Origin: JACOND01 sp965202795
GTDB taxonomy: Bacteria > Bdellovibrionota > Bdellovibrionia > Bdellovibrionales > UBA1609
DNA length: 64,000 bases
Direction of reading: 5' to 3'
Assembly: GCA_965202795.1 (NCBI GenBank)
Contig: OZ241848.1
Coordinates: 1,922,001 to 1,986,000 of the forward strand
A program made the translations under genes and the position numbers. This document shows positions 56,097 to 64,000 of the stretch, piece by piece. The notes under the pieces are model-generated. The model saw nothing but the letters and a program-made list of their open reading frames with translations, ran no database searches and was not told where the DNA came from. How positions within the stretch are numbered: the first letter of the stretch is position 1; the number at the start of each line of letters is the position of its first letter.

Positions 56097-59000
56097 ATGA
56101 CAAAAAAATCCCTGAAGGCGTTTTTTTTCAAAGATTTTTCCTTTGGCAGCCGCCGCCCGCGGCCAAAGCGCAGCCCCGCCGGCCTGGCGGCCGCCCCCGG
56201 AGGCCTCTACCGCCGGCTCGCCTATCTTGCCACAACCCTCACAGGCTTTGCCTCCCTTTGCGGCCAGGTTGTCTGGCAGAAATATCTGAATGTTCTTGTG
56301 GGGAGCGAGGCGCGCTCCACGACCCTTGTGGTGGCGGTTTTTCTTTTCGGTCTGTCCCTGGGGTACTGGGCTTTTGGCCGCCTCACAAAAAAGCGCGGCT
56401 GGTCCAGGTTTTGGCTTTTAAAAATTTACGGCTATGTGGAGATTGCGACCGCCCTTTATTTGGGCGCCTTTTACCTGTATTTTTCCGCCTTAAAAACCTT
56501 AAGCTTTAACTCCCCCCCCCTGTTTGTCATTGATTTGCTGATTGCCTGCCTGGCCATTCTTTTGCCCGCCTTTCTTATGGGCGCCTCCATTCCCGTCCTT
56601 ACAGCGGCCCTTCCTGAAACCTCTGAGGAGGCCGGGGCGGTTCATGCCAAAATCTATGGCTGGAACACCCTGGGCGCCTGTCTTGGCGCGCTTGTGTCAG
56701 CCTTCTGGCTTTTGCCTGTTTTTGGCCTTGATCTAACGCTTGCCATTGCCGCCGGCCTGAATTTTTTGGCCGCCCTTGTTTTTATGGGGAATTATTTGAA
56801 GGGGGGCATACAAAAGCCGGCGCCGCCCCCGGCTTTTGAGTCAGCGGCGCCTAACAGCTTTTACCTGGTTTTTGCCTTTTTAACCGGAGCCATAATCATT
56901 TCGCTGGAGATCCTTGTCATAAGGGTTTTAAACCTGAGCCTGGGGGCGGGGGTTTTTAATTTCCCTATAATCCTCGCGCTTTTTGTGGGGGGGCTGGCCT
57001 TGGGGAGCCTCTCTGTAAAACAAAGCCGGATGTCCGCGGCTTATTTGATCCGGCAGCTGCTTTTTGCCATCGCCTGCGCGCTTATGATTTTCGGGTCTGC
57101 CCCTTACTGGTCTATATGGCTGAGCCACATCCGGGTCAGCCTCGCCAATATTCCCTCAAATTACATGGTTTTCAAGGCGCTGGCGATACTGGCGCTCGCG
57201 CTGTTTCTGCTCCCCGCCGCTTTTTTTATGGGAAGGTTTCTGCCTATTGTGTACTCCCTGCTGAAAAAAAAGGGGGATAATTACGGGGATGTCTGCGGGC
57301 GGCTTTATTTTTTTAACACGCTGGGGACTGTTTTTGGCGCGGTTTTTGGCGGGCACCTGCTGCTTTATTTTTTGGATATTGACCTGGCGCTGAAAATCCA
57401 AATATGGATTTTGATTTTTTTGGCGCTGATTCTCGCTCTTTTTGAGAAAAAAAATTTTTCGCTGGCTGCTCTGGCGGCTTTGAGCCTGCTGTTTCTCGCG
57501 CTGCCGGGGCGCTGGGACCGGACAGGGCATCACCTTGGATATTTCCGCATCAGGTCCTACCACAAAGACCTCCATTTCAAAACGCTTTTTGCGCTTCCAA
57601 AAAAGTCCCTGCCCTCCAATGCAAAAGCCGCTTTTTTTAAAGACGGCCCCAACACAACAGTCACCCTTTTAAATCATTCCGGGAGCCGGGAGAGCGCGAA
57701 GGCTTTTGCGCCGCTTTTCCCAGGCGCGGACGAAAAAACCCTGTCCTATTCCATCATAGTGAATGGGAAATCCGATGGAAACACCCTTGGGGATTTTTCG
57801 ACCATGTTTTTGGCCTCCAGCCTGCCTTACCTGCTTTTGAGAGGGGGGCCGGATGAAAAATTTTCCGCGGCGGTTATTGGCCTGGGGACCGGGGTTTCGG
57901 CGGGGGCGCTTGGACAGATGGAGGCCATATCCGATGTCTCAGTTTTGGAGATCTCCCCGGCTGTGATTGAAGCCATAAGCCTCGCGCCGCCGGCGCTGAA
58001 TTTTAAAGCCATGCGCAATCCCAAAATCAAGATTTTTGAAACAGACGCGTTCAGGCATTTCACAAGAAACCGCAAAAAATATGATTTGATTGTGTCGGAG
58101 CCGACAAACCCCTGGACCGCCGGGACTGAAAATCTTTTCACGCCGGAGTTTTTTCGCCTCGCCTCGCGATCGCTTTCCGAAACCGGCATTCTCGCCCAGT
58201 GGATGCAGACCTATGATATAGACGAAAGCTCAATTTTAATGATGCTGGGAGCCTTGAAAAAGGTTTTTCCTTATGTGGAGCTTTACCAGATTGGCCTTCG
58301 GGATCTGGCCGCTGTCGCCAGCCGCAGCCCTTTGAGGGAGGATTTTGCGGAAGACAAATTCTCCGAGGTTTTTTTGAAAAAATACCACAGGGCCATGGGA
58401 ATTTTTGACAGCCGGGACCTGCATCTTGCCAGAGCGCTCAGCCAGCAGCAGATCAGCTGGCTGGCGTCTTATCCGCCCGCCATGGTCCACACAATATCCC
58501 AGCCCCAGCTGAGCTATCGCGCCGACAGGGCTTTTTTTACAGGCTATTTGTCAGATCCCTTCCGAATGGCGCCGGAGTTTTTGCCAAATTTCCCCGCAGA
58601 CTCCTCTGCGGATGCCCGCAAAGCCAAAAAGCGGCGGCAGGCCTTTAAAGCCTATATAAAAAAGCGCGGCGGGGAGCTGGGCTTGAGCGGGGCGGGGAGG
58701 GGAAACTCCAAAAAAATCTCCCAGACATCTTCAAAAAAGGGCTTGTCAGAGAAGGGGGGCCGGGCCGGAGGCGGGCCGGGGGCCGTCTTCTCTTCAGGGG
58801 GCTTTAATTTTTTGCGCGCCTATCTGAAAACCGCCGCCGCGCGCCTGGCTGCTTTTGAAAATCCAAAAGCCGGCTTTCAGGAAAGATTTAAGCATTACTC
58901 GCTTTTGAGAAGCCATGGGCTGCTGCCCGCTGACGAGGGCTTTTTAAATGAATGTTTTCAAAAAATGATGGAGGGCAAAAAGCTGGCCGGGAGCCTTTTG

Positions 59001-59219
59001 TTTTCATATATCAGCCAGAGGCTGAAGGCGGCGCCTTTTGAGGCCGCGGATGCGGGCCTGTCTGAGGGGCCTGAGGGCCGGGTCAGGCGGGATCTTGCCC
59101 TTTTGAAAAGCAAGGGCATGATTGGCGAAAAAACTCTGGAGCGCGCGGAAAAGCATATCGCTGAGATCAAAAAAATTCAAAGCCAGTGGCTGAATCCCGC
59201 TCCTGACCGGAAAAATTAA
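56097..59219 (+). CDS. Polytopic membrane protein fused to a spermidine-synthase-like domain
   Basis: Residues 40-480 hold about twelve to fourteen membrane helices (TLTGFASLCGQVVWQKYL, LLPAFLMGASIPVLTAALPE, LLPAAFFMGRFLPIVYSLL). From about 585 there is a Rossmann domain of the SpeE fold: AAVIGLGTGVSAGAL, VSVLEISPAVIEA, NPKIKIFETDAF and KYDLIVSEPTNPW, which takes the place of the catalytic DxxD. The GGGDGG cofactor motif is changed to GLGTGVS, so polyamine chemistry is doubtful. The C-terminal 300 residues are helical. Such fusions are known in Bdellovibrio and deltaproteobacteria as spermidine synthase-like proteins of unknown substrate; methyl transfer or aminopropyl transfer at the membrane is possible. 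Confidence 0.88.
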   Translation: MTKKSLKAFFFKDFSFGSRRPRPKRSPAGLAAAPGGLYRRLAYLATTLTGFASLCGQVVWQKYLNVLVGSEARSTTLVVAVFLFGLSLGYWAFGRLTKKRGWSRFWLLKIYGYVEIATALYLGAFYLYFSALKTLSFNSPPLFVIDLLIACLAILLPAFLMGASIPVLTAALPETSEEAGAVHAKIYGWNTLGACLGALVSAFWLLPVFGLDLTLAIAAGLNFLAALVFMGNYLKGGIQKPAPPPAFESAAPNSFYLVFAFLTGAIIISLEILVIRVLNLSLGAGVFNFPIILALFVGGLALGSLSVKQSRMSAAYLIRQLLFAIACALMIFGSAPYWSIWLSHIRVSLANIPSNYMVFKALAILALALFLLPAAFFMGRFLPIVYSLLKKKGDNYGDVCGRLYFFNTLGTVFGAVFGGHLLLYFLDIDLALKIQIWILIFLALILALFEKKNFSLAALAALSLLFLALPGRWDRTGHHLGYFRIRSYHKDLHFKTLFALPKKSLPSNAKAAFFKDGPNTTVTLLNHSGSRESAKAFAPLFPGADEKTLSYSIIVNGKSDGNTLGDFSTMFLASSLPYLLLRGGPDEKFSAAVIGLGTGVSAGALGQMEAISDVSVLEISPAVIEAISLAPPALNFKAMRNPKIKIFETDAFRHFTRNRKKYDLIVSEPTNPWTAGTENLFTPEFFRLASRSLSETGILAQWMQTYDIDESSILMMLGALKKVFPYVELYQIGLRDLAAVASRSPLREDFAEDKFSEVFLKKYHRAMGIFDSRDLHLARALSQQQISWLASYPPAMVHTISQPQLSYRADRAFFTGYLSDPFRMAPEFLPNFPADSSADARKAKKRRQAFKAYIKKRGGELGLSGAGRGNSKKISQTSSKKGLSEKGGRAGGGPGAVFSSGGFNFLRAYLKTAAARLAAFENPKAGFQERFKHYSLLRSHGLLPADEGFLNECFQKMMEGKKLAGSLLFSYISQRLKAAPFEAADAGLSEGPEGRVRRDLALLKSKGMIGEKTLERAEKHIAEIKKIQSQWLNPAPDRKN

Positions 59220-59327
59220 GCCGCCGCCGCGGAGATCCGCAGGCAGGGCCTTAAGCGGGCGGCGGGGGGGGGGGCGCCCCCCCTGAGGCTTAAAGCCGGC
59301 CGGCCCTCCCTTAAATAAAAAAAAAAC

Positions 59328-59370
59328 TTGACCATGCTCCCAATTTATCCGATAAATTGGGAGCATGGTC
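59328..59370 (+). promoter_or_regulatory. 41-bp palindrome carrying a promoter and the start codon
   Basis: Perfect inverted repeat 59330-59370: 20-nt arms (GACCATGCTCCC...GGGAGCATGGTC) around one C. Inside it lie TTGACC (59328-59333), 17 bp and GATAAA (59351-59356). Transcription would begin near 59363, and ATG is at 59365, so the mRNA is probably leaderless. The palindrome could be an operator or an insertion scar. Confidence 0.7.
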
Positions 59371-60564
59371 ATAAAGCATCCATTAAAATTTCCCAGGCTG
59401 CAGGGCTTGAAAACCGGGCAGAGCCTGTTTTTGTTTGGCGCCAGGGGGACAGGCAAAACCTCTTTATTAAAAGCGCTTTTCCCCGAAAAAGAGAGCCTTT
59501 GGATTGATCTGCTGGATTACAGCCAGGAATCCCGCTTAAGCAAAAATCCAGACCGGCTGTCTTTTATGCTTGAGGGGGCCGGGGGCGGCCGCGGGACATT
59601 TAAAAGAGCCATTATTGATGAGGTTCAGAAAATCCCGAAACTCCTGGACATTGTTCATAAAGAATCAGGAAAAAAAACACAGTTCATTATGACAGGCTCT
59701 TCCGCCCGCAAGCTGAAAAGAGGCCGGGCCAACCTGCTTGCGGGCCGCGCGGCGCTTTTTTATTTGTTCCCGCTGACCTGTTTTGAGCTGAAAAAGGCTT
59801 TTGATTTAACAAATCATCTTCAGTTTGGCGGCCTGCCGGGGGTTTTGAATCTGAAATCAAAAAAGGAAAAGCTTTTGTTTTTGGAAAGCTATGCGCAAAA
59901 TTACCTGAAAGAGGAGGTCCTGCAGGAGCAAATTGTCCGGAAAGTTCAGCCTTTCAGGAATTTTTTGGAAATGGCGGCTCAAACCAATGGCGAGATTGTC
60001 AATTATTCCCGTTTTGCGAGGGAAATCAATGCGGATCATAAAACCGTCCAAAATTATTTTTCTGTTTTAGAGGACACTTTAACAGGATTTTTTCTCCCGG
60101 CTTATTCTCAGTCTGCAAGGAAACAGCAGCAAAAAGCGCCTAAATTTTTCCTCTTTGACCTTGGGTTAAAAAAAGCGCTTGAAGGCTCCGCGGCTTTTCC
60201 CGCAAAGCCTGGCTCTTATGGGTTTGGCCGCGCTTTTGAGCATTTTATTTTATTGGAGTGCCGGGCGCTGAATCATTATTTCAGAAAAAGATTTAAGCTC
60301 TCTTACCTCAAAACAAAGGACGGGCTGGAAATTGACTTGATTGTTCAAAGGCCGGGCAAAAAAGATCTGCTTGCGGAAATCAAATCCTCTTCGGAAATCA
60401 GAGAGGATCATTCTAAAGCGCTCCGCCGCCTGTCAGAAGCCTGGCCCCGGCCCTTTGAGGCGCAGGTTTGGTCGCGCGACCCTCAAAGGCAGAAAATCAG
60501 ACATGTCCTGTGTCTGCATTGGCGGGAAGCCCTGAAAAAAACCTTTTGCCCGGCAAATTTTTAA
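59365..60564 (+). CDS. AAA-type ATPase with DUF4143 C-terminus
   Basis: Residues 21-40 hold the Walker A loop LFGARGTGKTSL, then RAIIDEVQKIPKLL (Walker B) and FIMTGSSARKLKRG (sensor). Later LAGRAALFYLFPLTCFEL and EIVNYSRFAREINADHKTVQNYF, a winged-helix part, fit the DUF4143 ATPase family. The C-terminus has DGLEIDLIVQRPGKKDLLAEIKSS, an Asp-ExK pattern of PD-(D/E)XK nucleases, also usual in the family. Such ATPases occur as single movable genes; cell role unknown. It is preceded by a perfect palindrome that contains its start. Confidence 0.92.
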   Translation: MVIKHPLKFPRLQGLKTGQSLFLFGARGTGKTSLLKALFPEKESLWIDLLDYSQESRLSKNPDRLSFMLEGAGGGRGTFKRAIIDEVQKIPKLLDIVHKESGKKTQFIMTGSSARKLKRGRANLLAGRAALFYLFPLTCFELKKAFDLTNHLQFGGLPGVLNLKSKKEKLLFLESYAQNYLKEEVLQEQIVRKVQPFRNFLEMAAQTNGEIVNYSRFAREINADHKTVQNYFSVLEDTLTGFFLPAYSQSARKQQQKAPKFFLFDLGLKKALEGSAAFPAKPGSYGFGRAFEHFILLECRALNHYFRKRFKLSYLKTKDGLEIDLIVQRPGKKDLLAEIKSSSEIREDHSKALRRLSEAWPRPFEAQVWSRDPQRQKIRHVLCLHWREALKKTFCPANF

Positions 60565-60588
60565 GGATTCGGAGGCGGCATAAATTCG

Positions 60589-60773
60589 GGAACCCCCGCC
60601 AGGCTGTCCCATCAAACAGGCAGGGCCATTCCTCTGGACAGTCTTGTGATTCCGCGGAGACTCGGGAACAGCCGCCAGGCTGTCCCATCAAACAGGCAGG
60701 GCCATTCCTCTGGACAGTCTTGTGATTCCGCGGAGACTCGGGAACAGCCGCCAGGCTGTCCCATCAAACAGGC
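60589..60773 (+). repeat. Tandem 76-bp unit with three hairpin-repeat copies
   Basis: Two 76-bp units (60589-60664, 60665-60740) and one partial unit (60741-60773). Each starts with a forward hairpin copy (GGAACAGCCGCCAGGCTGTCCC...CAAACAGGC) and, in the first two, a spacer with CTCTGGACAGTCTTGTGATT. The last copy encodes the stop codon of gspD on the other strand. Confidence 0.95.
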
Positions 60774-63700
60774 GCGATTTGATCCTCTGGAGACACTTCT
60801 TCTGGAGACAGCCCCTTCTCATTGTCTTCGAGGCTTTCAGGGACTCCCAGGCCGTCTTCCGGCGCCGGGCCGAACGGGACAAAGCCATTGGTGAAGGCGC
60901 CGCCGGCGCCCTCTGATTCAGCATCCCCTGACTCATTCTCTTCGCCCGCCTCTGATTCGCTTTCCCCCTCTTCGCCTCCCTCCGATTCAGAGGAAAAACT
61001 CTCATCACTGCCCTCTTCATCTTCGCCAAAGATCCCCGCCTCTTCCCCCTCCCGCCCGGCAAAAGCCTGATCCTCTTCGGAAAACTCAGCCTCAGCCTCC
61101 AGATCTGGCTCAAGCTCCTCCTCAGCGGGGCTTGCCTCAGCGGGGTCCGATTCCCCCTCCTCAGGCTTTATGGCCCCGGCCGGGCCAAAAGAGGACCGCG
61201 ACTGCAGCTTCTGAAAAATCTCCCCCTGCGGGTCCTTGCCTTTCAGGCGCTTTTTGATAAAATTTATCCGCTCCTCCAGCTTTTCCTCCAGAAGAAGCCG
61301 GCTTTGATTTTTTTGATCCGCCCCCCTGATGATCCGCGGAGTGATAAACACCACCAGATTTCTTTTTTGCTTTTTTTTCTCGGATCCTTTAAACAGCCAT
61401 CCCAAAAGGGGAATGTCGCCCAAAAACGGGACTTTGCTTTCCAATGTCTCTTGAAAGTCCGTGATAAGGCCGCCCATAACCGCGGTTTCCCCGTCATTTA
61501 GGACCATTTCGGTTTTGATGCTTCTTTCAAGAACACTGACCGCTTTGCCTCTCAGCTCAGCCGCCGGCGATGGGCTGGAGGATATGCCGCCAAAGTTTTG
61601 ACTGATGATCATCTGAATTGTCCCGGAGTTGGGGTTGATTCGCGGGATGATGGAAAGCGTTATGCCGACTTTCTGCCGCTGCACGCTGGAGGTAAATACC
61701 GAGTTGGCCCCAGTTGAGCTGGTGAGGCTGACCGGCGCGTTTTCACTCACATTAATTGTGGCCTCTGTGTTGTCCAGCGCGGTAATTTGAGGGGTTGAAA
61801 GAATGTTCGTATTGCCGGTCGCCTTTAAAAGCCTGACCAAGGGCAGATAAGAGCTTTGCAGGCCGCGCTGAATGTCCGGGCTGGATCTGCTCCTGCGGTT
61901 TAAGCTCTCTATAACATCTTTGGCCCGCTCTTTTTTTTCGTCAGACGCGCTGCTTAGCAAAATATCATTGGCCCTTCTGTATTGATCGTCGTCCGCATCT
62001 GATTCTCCTCCGCCCAGATCAAACAATAAATTGGCAAGAGGCAGGCCCAGAACAAAGCCGGGGCCTATGCCGGACCCCCCCTGCAAAATTGTTTGCGGCG
62101 AAATGGCAGTGTTTAAAAATCCGGCTATTGCATGGCCTGGTTTTGTAAGAAATTCAAAAAACTTTCCGTCTTTGCTGTTTATTAGATTCTTTAAAGCATC
62201 GCTCAAGCTTGCGGCCAGATTAATATCCCAGTTCCTGTTGTCCTTCATTTCCATCTCCACAATCACAGCCTGCACAAAAACCTGATCCCTTGGGGTGTCC
62301 AGCTTTTTCAGCATGGCTTTGGCGCGCTCCAGGTCATATTTGTTTTGGGCGCTGATGATCAGGCTGTTTGTGTTGTGGTCAACCATAAAATCCACAGATT
62401 CAAAAAGCGGGGATTTTTTTTTGCCAAACCTTGAGGGCGCATACCTTGGGCCGGGGGGGCGCCTGCCGCTGCCGCCCGCCGATCCGCCTGATTTTGCGGA
62501 GGGCTTGCGGCGCGAGGGGCTGATGCCCATAATGGTGTTGTAAAGCTCCTCCGCCGCGCCATACAAAACATTGTAGACATAAATGCCGCCGTCGCGGATG
62601 GGATCAACATAAGTGTCCAGCTTTTTTACAAGGCGCCTGACCCGGTCCGCGCCCTCTTTGTTGGCGGAAATCACAAGCGAGTTGGTGCGGAGGTCAGGCA
62701 AAATCCGGGATATTTTGACATTTCCCCTTTGTTTTTTGCCGGCGCTTGAAAACCGCGGGGGGGGATAGCGCCGCCCCGGCTTGTATTTGCCGGCTGAGAC
62801 CGGCCGGCTGCCGGGCCTGGAAAACAGCAGGCTCTCCAAAATCCCCGCCAGATCCCCGGCGGACGCGTATTGAATGGGGATGATTTCAATGCCCTCCTCT
62901 GAGCCGGGGATGTCGATTTCCCGGAGGACTTTCATCAGCTTCTCTATCGCGGAGCCGTAGTCCGAGACAATGACAGTGTTGGAGCTTTCCAGCTTTGTAA
63001 TTTGCGGGCTTTTTCCCAAGAGAAATTTTACTGAATCGATAAACTCCTTTGCGGCGATATGCCTCAGCCGGATGACGCGGGTTATCAGATGGTCTGAGAT
63101 GGGGAAATAAGCGCCGCTGTAGACCTCTGTGTTGTCCTTGAGCGCGTCGCTTGTCGGAAGAATCTTCCAAAAAGCCCCGGATTTGACAACAGTCAGATTG
63201 TTGATGGACAGAGCTGAAAGAAAAGCCTTGTAAGCCTCGGCCACAGTGATTTTTGAGGGGGCTATGACAGTGATTTTTTTCCCCTCCAGCTGGGGGGGCA
63301 AAATAAAATTCATCCCGGTCAGCTTTCCTATGGCCTTTGTCAAATCGGAAATGCCGGCCGAGGGAAAGTTAAACCCATTGACCACATCGGGAAAATTCCC
63401 GCTCGTGATATCCTCCGGCATCGCCTTGTCAAAAGAAACCTTTGTCTGCCGGCCGGTGGGAGCGGCGCTCCGGCGGCCGGCGCCGCCCTTTATGGAAAGC
63501 TTTGGGCCTGAGGCTTCGGAAAAAGAGGGTTTTGGATTTGTTTTTTTGGCCTTTCGCCTGATGTCGCGGAGGCCCCTGGGCTGGACAGAGGGCTGGACAG
63601 GCCCTGCGGCTTTTGCTCCAGCCGCCCCGCTGTCCGCCCCGCTGTCCGCAAGGGCCGCCGCCGTCAAAAAACCCATCAGTCCGGCAACACACAGGCCCTG

Positions 63701-63841
63701 CAGCCTGGAAACAAACCCCGCCGCCAGGCCGCGGGGCCGTCCATCGAAACAGGCGCCGCCAAGCCGCCTGGACACACAATGCAAACAGGGGAAAATCTTT
63801 TTCATGCGGCTCAGCCTCTTTTTATTTGCCATATCAGCCAT
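60764..63841 (-). CDS. gspD: Type II secretion secretin GspD
   Basis: Outer-membrane channel of the type II secretion system. Order: signal region (1-75), N0 domain (FPSAGISDLTKAIGKLTGMNFIL), N1 (SDHLITRVIRLRHIAAKEFIDSVKFLL), N2 and N3 (GIEIIPIQYASAGDLAGILESLL; DVQAVIVEME-like FVQAVIVEMEM), then the secretin barrel (ATGNTNILSTPQITALDN, VSLTSSTGANSVFTSSVQRQKVGITLSIIPRIN, DGETAVMGGLI, VPFLGDIPLLGWLF and KRNLVVFITPRII). The S-domain is replaced by a long acidic Glu/Ser tail (890-1020). A hairpin repeat interrupts the signal region (residues 29-42), and another ends the gene at 60764 (CCTGTTTGA). Confidence 0.95.
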   Translation of the reverse strand: MADMANKKRLSRMKKIFPCLHCVSRRLGGACFDGRPRGLAAGFVSRLQGLCVAGLMGFLTAAALADSGADSGAAGAKAAGPVQPSVQPRGLRDIRRKAKKTNPKPSFSEASGPKLSIKGGAGRRSAAPTGRQTKVSFDKAMPEDITSGNFPDVVNGFNFPSAGISDLTKAIGKLTGMNFILPPQLEGKKITVIAPSKITVAEAYKAFLSALSINNLTVVKSGAFWKILPTSDALKDNTEVYSGAYFPISDHLITRVIRLRHIAAKEFIDSVKFLLGKSPQITKLESSNTVIVSDYGSAIEKLMKVLREIDIPGSEEGIEIIPIQYASAGDLAGILESLLFSRPGSRPVSAGKYKPGRRYPPPRFSSAGKKQRGNVKISRILPDLRTNSLVISANKEGADRVRRLVKKLDTYVDPIRDGGIYVYNVLYGAAEELYNTIMGISPSRRKPSAKSGGSAGGSGRRPPGPRYAPSRFGKKKSPLFESVDFMVDHNTNSLIISAQNKYDLERAKAMLKKLDTPRDQVFVQAVIVEMEMKDNRNWDINLAASLSDALKNLINSKDGKFFEFLTKPGHAIAGFLNTAISPQTILQGGSGIGPGFVLGLPLANLLFDLGGGESDADDDQYRRANDILLSSASDEKKERAKDVIESLNRRSRSSPDIQRGLQSSYLPLVRLLKATGNTNILSTPQITALDNTEATINVSENAPVSLTSSTGANSVFTSSVQRQKVGITLSIIPRINPNSGTIQMIISQNFGGISSSPSPAAELRGKAVSVLERSIKTEMVLNDGETAVMGGLITDFQETLESKVPFLGDIPLLGWLFKGSEKKKQKRNLVVFITPRIIRGADQKNQSRLLLEEKLEERINFIKKRLKGKDPQGEIFQKLQSRSSFGPAGAIKPEEGESDPAEASPAEEELEPDLEAEAEFSEEDQAFAGREGEEAGIFGEDEEGSDESFSSESEGGEEGESESEAGEENESGDAESEGAGGAFTNGFVPFGPAPEDGLGVPESLEDNEKGLSPEEVSPEDQIAPV
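63718..63755 (+). repeat. Hairpin-repeat copy in the gspD signal region
   Basis: A copy ending in ATCGAAACAGGC, read on the minus strand as GACFDGRPRGLAA between the positively charged N-terminus and the hydrophobic core of the signal peptide. Confidence 0.75.
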
Positions 63842-63909
63842 TATCCCGCATTTTGGCTTTCAGCTCCATTTTGCATTTCCAGGCGCCAGGACCTTTGTTT
63901 GGCTTTTTT

Positions 63910-64000
63910 TTAAAGATGAAGGCTCTCCCCTATAGGCGCGTCTTCATTTACTGAATACTCATACTCTATCGGCTCGCCGTCCCTTTCAGCGAGGATTTTA
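63910..64000 (-). CDS. Partial protein, C-terminal 29 residues
   Basis: The frame enters from the right edge and ends at TAA 63910-63912, giving a tail with the sequence ERDGEPIEYEYSVNEDA. It lies upstream of gspD on the same strand, 68 bp away, where gspC is often found; the visible tail is too short to confirm this. Confidence 0.5.
   Translation of the reverse strand, partial: KILAERDGEPIEYEYSVNEDAPIGESLHL

Overview
The window reads as chromosome from a Gram-negative bacterium. It carries a type II secretion secretin, several lipoproteins, exported proteins with signal peptides, a FadE/FadI/FadJ beta-oxidation set, RNase Y and an ActA-type pentaheme cytochrome. The 16S rRNA gene and the gene families (DUF222-like HNH endonuclease, membrane-fused spermidine synthase, VWA-like lipoproteins, ActA) fit a deltaproteobacterial or Bdellovibrionota-like lineage. 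I cannot place it more precisely by eye, and no read-through phage or plasmid backbone is visible.

Layout. 1-4.9 kb: a partial gene, an exported MsrA-MsrB fusion and a glycosyltransferase. 4.9-7.6 kb: a FadE-type acyl-CoA dehydrogenase coupled to that glycosyltransferase. 7.6-10.1 kb: two overlapping VWA-like lipoproteins. 10.4-13.3 kb: a cation efflux protein divergent from a second glycosyltransferase whose C-terminus is eight tandem 19-residue hydrophobic repeats. 13.3-20 kb: purine nucleoside phosphorylase, an exported unknown, fadI-fadJ and an RRM protein. 20.4-24.3 kb: pdxH, rny and an NfeD-type protease. 24.4-28.1 kb: accessory DNA, with a frameshifted DNA methyltransferase, an HNH endonuclease gene between 28-bp inverted repeats, and a broken ORF. 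28-35 kb: an exported trypsin-like protein, tRNA-Ile, purD, a solitary 16S rRNA gene with tandem promoters, cca and sufE. 35.7-38.1 kb: a PD-(D/E)XK-like protein, a lipoprotein and the pentaheme cytochrome. 38.3-46.9 kb: a block of large exported proteins, two trypsin-like (one with a lost triad), one coiled-coil membrane protein and one propeller-like protein with a possible His/Cys peptidase end. 47-54.8 kb: small ORF remnant, ankyrin-like protein, a tRNA-Arg gene with a tandem array of its own 3' fragments, nhaA, orn, smr, speE and sucB. 55-64 kb: exported unknown, membrane-fused spermidine synthase, a DUF4143-type ATPase behind a 41-bp palindrome, and gspD.

The most striking property is repeat biology. 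A short hairpin element (stem like GGGACRGCC/GGCYGTCCC, loop GCCA, tail AWCAAACAGGC) occurs about 19 times at nine loci, both between genes and in frame inside at least five proteins, and it supplies the stop codon of gspD. Stem positions vary in a compensatory way. A second palindrome family, the tRNA-Arg-derived array, the glycosyltransferase repeats and the expanded coiled coil at 35.8 kb show that this genome tolerates or drives short-repeat expansion.

Working together, fadE, fadI and fadJ would carry out fatty acid beta-oxidation. sucB, purD, punA-like, pdxH, sufE and cca are housekeeping. GspD would give the outer-membrane exit for exported proteins such as the trypsin-like set; that link is inference from co-occurrence only.
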